Notes under the pieces: model-generated
Told to the model about the DNA's origin: nothing
What the model saw: the letters and a program-made list of their open reading frames with translations, nothing else
Databases searched by the model: none
Assembly (NCBI RefSeq): GCF_037081775.1
Contig: NZ_JBAMHQ010000001.1
Coordinates: 1,922,001 to 1,986,000, forward strand
Reading direction: 5' to 3'
Origin: Haladaptatus sp. ZSTT2
GTDB lineage: Archaea > Halobacteriota > Halobacteria > Halobacteriales > Halococcaceae
Length of the DNA: 64,000 nt
Made by a program: the position numbers and the translations under genes
Shown: positions 59,077 to 64,000 of the stretch, piece by piece
Numbering within the stretch: position 1 is the stretch's first letter
Layout: each line of letters opens with the position of its first letter

Positions 59077-60024
59077 CTATCGCAGTCGGCCGATGTCAGC
59101 CAGTACGGCGGTGGCCGTCTCCGGGCCACCGGCCCCGCGACCACTGATATTGAGTCGTCCCGCGTGCTTTGTCTCCAGTTGGACGATGTTCCGCGTGCCA
59201 CTCACCGCGAGCGCACCGTGTTCGGGCACGAGTCGTGGCCCGACGCGCACCGAACCGTCCGACACCTCGCCGATGAGTCGAATCGTCTCGCCGTCTTCTG
59301 CGGCGAGGTCGAGCGCGCTTGGCGGAATCGAGGAGATGCCCCGCACCTCCGCGTCAGCCAGCGTGTACTCGCGCGCACCCTCCGCGAGGACGTTCGCGAG
59401 GATGACGCACTTGAGCGCGGCGTCGGTTCCCTCCACGTCGAAGGTCGGATCTGCTTCGGCCACGCCGAGGTCTTGGGCCTCTGCGAGGACGTGTTCGTAC
59501 CCGAGGCCTTCCGCGGCCATGCGCGTGAGGATGAAGTTCGCCGTCCCGTTCAACACGCCGCGAACGGCGGTGATGTTGCGCGACCCCATGTCCGCAATAG
59601 TAGAGAGGGCAGGAATGGCTCCGGCCACAGTTGCTTCGAATAGCACCTCACCTTCGCTTTCGCGTTCGAGCGCGCGCACGTCGGCGTAGCGCTCTGCAAC
59701 CGGCCCTTTGTTCGCGAGGACGACGTCGCAGTCTGCTTCGAGGGCGGCCCTGACGTGGCTGAACCCCGGCTCTGCGTCGCCGAGCGTCGTCGGCGTCGCC
59801 TCGACGAGTACGTCGTAGTCGCCAGAGAGGACGGTTTCCGGGCTCTCAGCACCGACTGCTTTCCCGCGCTCTTTGCGGTCGAGCGCGTGGGCAACGTCAA
59901 TGCCAGACGCGTCGATGGCCGCGCTCTGTGAGTCCGCGAGCGCCGTGACGGTGTGGCCGTACTCGCCGGCCAACTCCGCGACCGAGCGGCCAACAGCACC
60001 GGCTCCAAGGATGGCGAGTTTCAT
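59077..60024 (-). CDS. hom: Homoserine dehydrogenase
   Basis: Reduces aspartate semialdehyde to homoserine for threonine and methionine synthesis. The 315-residue protein starts with MKLAILGAGAVGRSVAELAG (dinucleotide binding), then VVLANKGPVAERYADVRALE with the catalytic Lys, EATVAGAIPALSTIA, and GVLNGTANFILTRMAAEGL, followed by AEADPTFDVEGTDAALK. There is no C-terminal ACT domain. The regulatory ACT modules are on the separate upstream gene, whose stop overlaps this start by four bases. Confidence 0.93.
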   Translation of the reverse strand: MKLAILGAGAVGRSVAELAGEYGHTVTALADSQSAAIDASGIDVAHALDRKERGKAVGAESPETVLSGDYDVLVEATPTTLGDAEPGFSHVRAALEADCDVVLANKGPVAERYADVRALERESEGEVLFEATVAGAIPALSTIADMGSRNITAVRGVLNGTANFILTRMAAEGLGYEHVLAEAQDLGVAEADPTFDVEGTDAALKCVILANVLAEGAREYTLADAEVRGISSIPPSALDLAAEDGETIRLIGEVSDGSVRVGPRLVPEHGALAVSGTRNIVQLETKHAGRLNISGRGAGGPETATAVLADIGRLR

Positions 60025-60569
60025 TGGTCGCCTCCGTCGAGAAGCGGTTCAACGACCTCTAAGCCCTTTTCTGCTGCAATCCCCCGCACGGTTTCGAGCA
60101 CGCGCTCTGCCTTCCCGCGTTGGGTGGCAAGCCGCATCCGGGCACACGACACCTCGTCAGTGCCGTTTGGCGCGGTTAGCGACACATCTGCGACCGAGGC
60201 ACTCGTACACTCTTCGAGCCGCGTGAGCGTATCAGAGAGGTCCGTCTCGACCAAGTGGCCGATGAGCACGATGTTCATCTCCTCGCCGTAGCGCTCGGGG
60301 CCAGCTTTGGTGACGTTCACACCGTTTTCTCTGAGCGCGCCCACGATGGTCTCGAAGCGCTCTGGGGTCGCCTCGAAATCGACTTCGACGGGGATGCGCC
60401 CGCGTGGGGTAATCGACCCGCGCTCGTGGAAGATAGAGAGAAGGTTCCCCCCGTTGTTTGCGATTGGTTCGAGCGCGGCCAACAGTTCACCGGGCTCATC
60501 GGTGAGTTCGAGTCGGACGATGTAGGCCCGTGTGTACTGCCCGCCGTCGGTCGTTGCTTGCTCACTCAT
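60021..60569 (-). CDS. ACT-domain amino-acid-binding protein
   Basis: A 182-residue protein of two ACT domains: AYIVRLELTDEPGELLAALE with NNGGNLLSIFHERG in the first, and MNIVLIGHLVETDLSDTLTR with SVADVSLTAPNGTDEVSCAR in the second. Such proteins bind amino acids as allosteric signals. It overlaps hom by four bases, so it probably acts as a detached regulatory subunit of homoserine dehydrogenase, perhaps sensing threonine; this is inference. Its ATG directly follows a TAG stop of an upstream frame (TAGATG). Confidence 0.85.
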   Translation of the reverse strand: MSEQATTDGGQYTRAYIVRLELTDEPGELLAALEPIANNGGNLLSIFHERGSITPRGRIPVEVDFEATPERFETIVGALRENGVNVTKAGPERYGEEMNIVLIGHLVETDLSDTLTRLEECTSASVADVSLTAPNGTDEVSCARMRLATQRGKAERVLETVRGIAAEKGLEVVEPLLDGGDQ

Positions 60570-60881
60570 CTAGACCACCCGACGACGCGCGTCGGCGAGG
60601 CGCAAGCCGCCGTAGGGCGGGCCACCGAACGATGTTCGATGCAAAAGGCCTGAATCATGCGTTCCACTCACTCGTGCGACGATAAAAGCCTGATGTAACA
60701 TGCAACCGTTGGTAAAATTCGCCGCACTGTCACATGGTGAGCTGACTGCGTTGCTCTCGGTCTGCTGAAAGAAAGATAGAGTCGCACCCGAACCCGCCGG
60801 AAGGCGCGTTCGGCCTTTTTCAGGCGTGTTTTTCAAGGAGGGGTTCGCCTGCGGCGAACCCGACGATGAAAAAGGTGCGCT
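60570..60881. other. 312-base gap with structured leader and EF-2 3' region
   Basis: The longest gap in the window. The half next to the ACT gene holds minus-strand TATA-like elements (GGCTTTTATC at 60681-60690), a CCGCC-CTAC-GGCGG hairpin (60612-60626) and the palindrome CGACGCGCGTCG. A frame also ends exactly at the ACT start. The half next to EF-2 holds a 9-bp hairpin and T-runs. No gene of normal size is convincing here. Confidence 0.5.
60841..60861 (-). terminator. Nine-pair hairpin after EF-2
   Basis: GGGTTCGCC (60841-60849) and GGCGAACCC (60853-60861) pair perfectly around TGC. On the minus strand it begins 20 bases after the EF-2 stop, just after a CCTTTTTC run (60870-60877). Confidence 0.5.
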
Positions 60882-63068
60882 TTAGAAGTAGTTGATCGAC
60901 TCGGGCAGTTCGAGTTTCATGCCCTTGCGCTCGCGGATTTCGCGGATGGTCTCTGGCTGGAGGTTGTCAGCCATGTCCTGGAAGCCTGCGTTCTCCGTGT
61001 TCCAGGAGGCGCGGCCTTCCGTCGCGGAGCGGAGGTCGGATGCGAATCCAATCATCTCCTGCACTGGGGCAACGCCTTCGACAACCATGACGTCGCCGTC
61101 CTGGTACATGTCGTCGACGCGGCCACGGCGACCCTGAATCTCGCCGGAGGCGGCACCCATGTGCTCGGTCGGCACGTCGATGCGGACGTTCTGGATCGGT
61201 TCGAGCAGCGAGATCTCACCAGCGATGAGCGAGCGGTGGATGGCGTCGCGGGTTGCCGGGATGACCTGTGCTGGACCGCGGTGGATGGCGTCCTCGTGGA
61301 GCTTTGCGTCTTCGAGGCGGAACAGTGCGCCTGCGACTGGCTCCTTTGCGAGTGGGCCGTCGTCGAGGGCCTCTTCGAGACCTTCGATGACGAGTTCCAT
61401 CGTCTCGTTCAGGTGCTGGATACCCTTCGTGTCGTCGATGAGGATGTTCGTCCCGTAGATGTGTTCGACGTTCTGGGCGGTGTCCTTGTCCATGCCGGCT
61501 TCCATGAGCGCCTCGCGGCGTTCGAGTTCTGGCATGTCCATCGTCGCTTCACCGAGCTTCAGCAGCTCCACGATCTCTTCCGAGAGTGGCTCTACGCGGA
61601 CGTAGAAGCGGTTGTGGCGGTTTGGCGAGATGCCTTCGACCGTCTGGGAGGCCTTGCGCGGCTTCTCACGGTAGACAACGATAGGCTCACCAGTCGTGAC
61701 AGGGATTCCCTGGTTGCGTTCGATACGCTGGGTGATGACTTCGAGGTGAAGTTCACCCTGCCCACTGATGAGGTGCTCGCCGGTGTCCTCGTTAATCGTA
61801 ATCTGGATGGTGGGGTCTTCTTTGGAGACCTGGCGAAGCGTCGCGATGAGCTTTGGCAGGTCGTCCATGCTCTTTGCCTCGACGGACTTCGTGATGACGG
61901 GTTCGCTGATGTGCTCGATGGACTCGAACGGCGTCATCTCCACGGAGGAGACGGTGGAGCCAGCGATGGCGTCGCGAAGGCCCGTCACGGCTGCGATGTT
62001 ACCTGCAGGGACGCGCTCGACTTCCTCGCGTTCGCCACCCATGTAGAGGCCGACAGACTGGATGCGGTTTTTGCCCGCAGTCCCGGAGACGTAGAGTTCC
62101 TGACCGCGCTCGATGGTCCCGGAGAACAGGCGACCGGATGCGACTTCGCCTGCGTGTGGGTCCATGGCGATGTCCGTGACCATGAAGACGACTTCGCCGT
62201 CGTCGTCGACGTCACGCATCTGAATCGCGATTTCGCTCTCTGGGTCACCACGCCAGACGGTCGGGATACGACGTGGCTGCGCTTCGATTGGGTTCGGGAA
62301 GTGCTCTGCGACCATGTCCAGCACGACGTCCGAGAGCGGCGAGAGCTCTTTGAGCTCTTCCGTGTTGTCGTTCTGGTTGTAGTCGATGATGTCACCGAAG
62401 TCGATGCCGGTCTCCTGCATGGATGGGAGGCTGACTGCCCAGTTGTAGAGGGCAGAACCGAAGGCGACAGTCCCGCTCTCGACGGAGACCTTCCAGCCGT
62501 CTTCCTCGTATTTCTCCTCTGCCATGCCGCGGATGAGTTCGTTGACCTCGCGGATGACCTTCTGGAGACGCTGTTGCATCTCCTGTGGGCCTTCCTGCAG
62601 CTCGTTGATGAGGCGGTCGACCTTGTTGATGAACAGTGCTGGCTTGACACCCTCGCGGAGTGCCTGGCGGACAACCGTCTCAGTCTGGGGCATCGTGCCT
62701 TCGACTGCGTCAACCACGATGAGCGCACCGTCGACTGCGCGCATCGCACGCGTCACGTCGCCACCGAAGTCGACGTGGCCGGGCGTGTCGATGAGGTTGA
62801 TGAGGTGGTTTTTACCGTCCCATTCGTGGGTCATCGACACGTTTGCCGCGTCGATGGTGATGCCACGTTCCTGCTCGTCCTCCTCGGTGTCCATCGCAAG
62901 CTGGTGGCCTGCAAGGTCCTTGGAGATCATACCTGCCCCCGCGAGCAGGTTGTCGGTCAGGGTTGTTTTACCGTGGTCGATGTGCGCCGCGATGGCCATG
63001 TTCCGGATGTGCTCCGGCTTGTCCATCAGGCGTTCACATTCCTGGACAATCTTCTTTCGTCGGCCCAT
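60882..63068 (-). CDS. fusA: Elongation factor 2
   Basis: The translocase of the ribosome, full length at 728 residues. G1 is [10 protein letters not shown], switch [19 protein letters not shown] and G4 NKVD. The diphthamide site lies in the tip of domain [18 protein letters not shown], with its His present. The ATG at 63068 ([20 protein letters not shown]) is the family start; a longer frame to 63131 is rejected. Gene order fusA-(ACT-hom)-tuf-rpsJ keeps the archaeal elongation-factor cluster with two amino-acid genes inserted. Confidence 0.97.
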   Translation of the reverse strand: MGRRKKIVQECERLMDKPEHIRNMAIAAHIDHGKTTLTDNLLAGAGMISKDLAGHQLAMDTEEDEQERGITIDAANVSMTHEWDGKNHLINLIDTPGHVDFGGDVTRAMRAVDGALIVVDAVEGTMPQTETVVRQALREGVKPALFINKVDRLINELQEGPQEMQQRLQKVIREVNELIRGMAEEKYEEDGWKVSVESGTVAFGSALYNWAVSLPSMQETGIDFGDIIDYNQNDNTEELKELSPLSDVVLDMVAEHFPNPIEAQPRRIPTVWRGDPESEIAIQMRDVDDDGEVVFMVTDIAMDPHAGEVASGRLFSGTIERGQELYVSGTAGKNRIQSVGLYMGGEREEVERVPAGNIAAVTGLRDAIAGSTVSSVEMTPFESIEHISEPVITKSVEAKSMDDLPKLIATLRQVSKEDPTIQITINEDTGEHLISGQGELHLEVITQRIERNQGIPVTTGEPIVVYREKPRKASQTVEGISPNRHNRFYVRVEPLSEEIVELLKLGEATMDMPELERREALMEAGMDKDTAQNVEHIYGTNILIDDTKGIQHLNETMELVIEGLEEALDDGPLAKEPVAGALFRLEDAKLHEDAIHRGPAQVIPATRDAIHRSLIAGEISLLEPIQNVRIDVPTEHMGAASGEIQGRRGRVDDMYQDGDVMVVEGVAPVQEMIGFASDLRSATEGRASWNTENAGFQDMADNLQPETIREIRERKGMKLELPESINYF

Positions 63069-63330
63069 ATGGGCTAACCTTCCGGCAGGAGGTTCAAAAG
63101 GATAGTGTTTCGTGCGAGCCAGCGCTGACACATCAATTCTGCCGAATATCCTGGCGAAACCCGCTCAGGAGGTGTTTTCTCTCTAAACCACACCTCTGCC
63201 TTTATTCAGCTCCCAAACCGAGAAAACGAGGCGTACGTCGCTCGAAATCGCCGCAAACCGTCTCTGCCACCTGTATGTCAACAATCCCCACAAAATACTT
63301 CTCTCACCCTGCCGTTTGGTATGTATACAC

Positions 63331-64000
63331 ATGGATGTCCGTGTGCCAGCAGGCGTGTCCCAAGACCCGTTTCTCGGGGCACAGTACCTCTTTGAGACCG
63401 AATACGACCTCGACTGGCCAGTCATCGTCACGGTTCGCGACAACCCCGACGAGCGCACGTGGACGGCACACTACGTCGAACACCACTTGCTCAACATTTC
63501 GAGACAGGCCGCATCGAGCGCGATGGCCCGCGAGCTCGTGCTCCACGAGTACGCGCACATGTACCGCTACGAGCAGGGCCACCCCTCCCACCTCCAATCG
63601 ACCGCAGAAGCGCTCGTCCTCGCGTTCACCGGGCGACAGGTCGAGCAGCGAAAGCTCACCCACTGCTATCAGATTGCGAATCACATGAAGGACATCTACG
63701 CCGACGATATCACTCTCGACGTGTACCCGGCGACGAAACTCCTCGCGTTCTTAGAAGCCAGCCTCGCAACCGCCGTCGCAAACCGGCCTATCGACCGGCC
63801 CGGAGCCGTCCGCCACACCCCGGCCGCAGACCCGGATATCACCGCCGTAAACGCCGCGTTCGCACTCGGCCTCGCCGAGCGCCACGACCTCATCGAACCA
63901 GACCACCGCCTCTACGAACTCGCCGCCATCGCGGCCGCAGACGCACCGAACGTCAATTTAGATTCGTTCAAGCGCCGATTCCGCACGCTCTCACGCGACA
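63331..64000 (+). CDS. HExxH-motif protein (DUF5781-like), 3' partial
   Basis: 223 codons are visible before the window ends. After MDVRVPAGVSQDPFLGAQYL comes RQAASSAMARELVLHEYAHM, which contains HEYAH, an HExxH zinc-protease-type motif (about residues 73-77), followed by HPSHLQSTAEALVLAFTGR with possible further His and Glu ligands. I recall a DUF5781 label for this haloarchaeal family; no activity is known to me. It is divergent from EF-2 with a 262-base gap holding its promoter. Confidence 0.75.
   Translation, partial: MDVRVPAGVSQDPFLGAQYLFETEYDLDWPVIVTVRDNPDERTWTAHYVEHHLLNISRQAASSAMARELVLHEYAHMYRYEQGHPSHLQSTAEALVLAFTGRQVEQRKLTHCYQIANHMKDIYADDITLDVYPATKLLAFLEASLATAVANRPIDRPGAVRHTPAADPDITAVNAAFALGLAERHDLIEPDHRLYELAAIAAADAPNVNLDSFKRRFRTLSRD

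Noticed and set aside
61161-63077. 638-codon open frame opposite EF-2
   Set aside because: It mirrors a certain EF-2 gene. Such long antisense frames (also 57255-59000 opposite EF-1alpha and 29850-31139 opposite uvrA) arise from the high-GC codon bias; no promoter or family features are visible.
1-64000. CRISPR array, insertion sequence, integrase or replication origin
   Set aside because: No regularly spaced repeats, transposase-like protein, tRNA-end duplication or Orc1/Cdc6 gene was found in the window.

Overview
The window comes from a haloarchaeon (class Halobacteria). The evidence is the acidic proteome, Tat-type (twin-arginine) export signals, a PGF-CTERM-like surface anchor, TATA boxes about 22-35 bases before many start codons (leaderless transcription), archaeal EF-1alpha, EF-2 and ABCE1, F420 enzymes, SepF, a bacterial-type fructose PTS and several small haloarchaeal zinc-finger families. 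I cannot fix the genus. It is a dense chromosomal core region: 74 protein genes (two cut by the window edges), one tRNA, and no insertion sequence, integrase, CRISPR array or rRNA. Only one gap exceeds 300 bases (60570-60881).

Left part (1-20 kb): F420 genes (cofE, F420-NADP reductase), a phosphoesterase and an eIF-2B-like protein; GTPases EngB and NOG1; the minus-strand run Sec61beta-pdxT-DUF151-hisE; UPF0146-HAD-small membrane protein-F420 reductase, divergent from archaemetzincin; an EMC6-like membrane protein two bases upstream of ABCE1/RLI; a PIN-ATPase-KH protein; an M20 and an M32 peptidase.

Middle (20-41 kb): two small zinc-finger genes before a UvrD-type helicase, riboflavin synthase, a PrsW-like protease, a FAU-1 type RNA-binding protein with an overlapping partner gene, a surface LVIVD propeller, AIM24 and UspA proteins, uvrA, a BNR-repeat protein, a geranylgeranyl-reductase-like flavoprotein, YgfZ, several conserved haloarchaeal proteins, SepF divergent from an exported subtilase, a PUA protein and an RNase II/R-type nuclease.

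Right part (41-57 kb): an acyl-CoA synthetase converging on a five-gene LIV-type ABC transporter with a Bat-type regulator upstream, which looks like an uptake and activation module for an organic acid or amino acid. Next comes a complete fructose PTS (glpR-pfkB, then ptfC-ptfA-ptsH1-ptsI-ptfB), importing fructose as fructose-1-phosphate and making fructose-1,6-bisphosphate. Upstream of it lie two tandem eight-helix membrane paralogues of unknown function. They share a dyad at the same distance from each start and patches of near-identical DNA. I regard this pair as the best candidate for an undescribed system here.

End (57-64 kb): tRNA-Ala(CGC), rpsJ, EF-1alpha, homoserine dehydrogenase with an ACT-domain partner, EF-2, and the start of a HExxH protein divergent from EF-2. 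Many convergent gene pairs have touching or overlapping stop codons, so space for conventional terminators is scarce.
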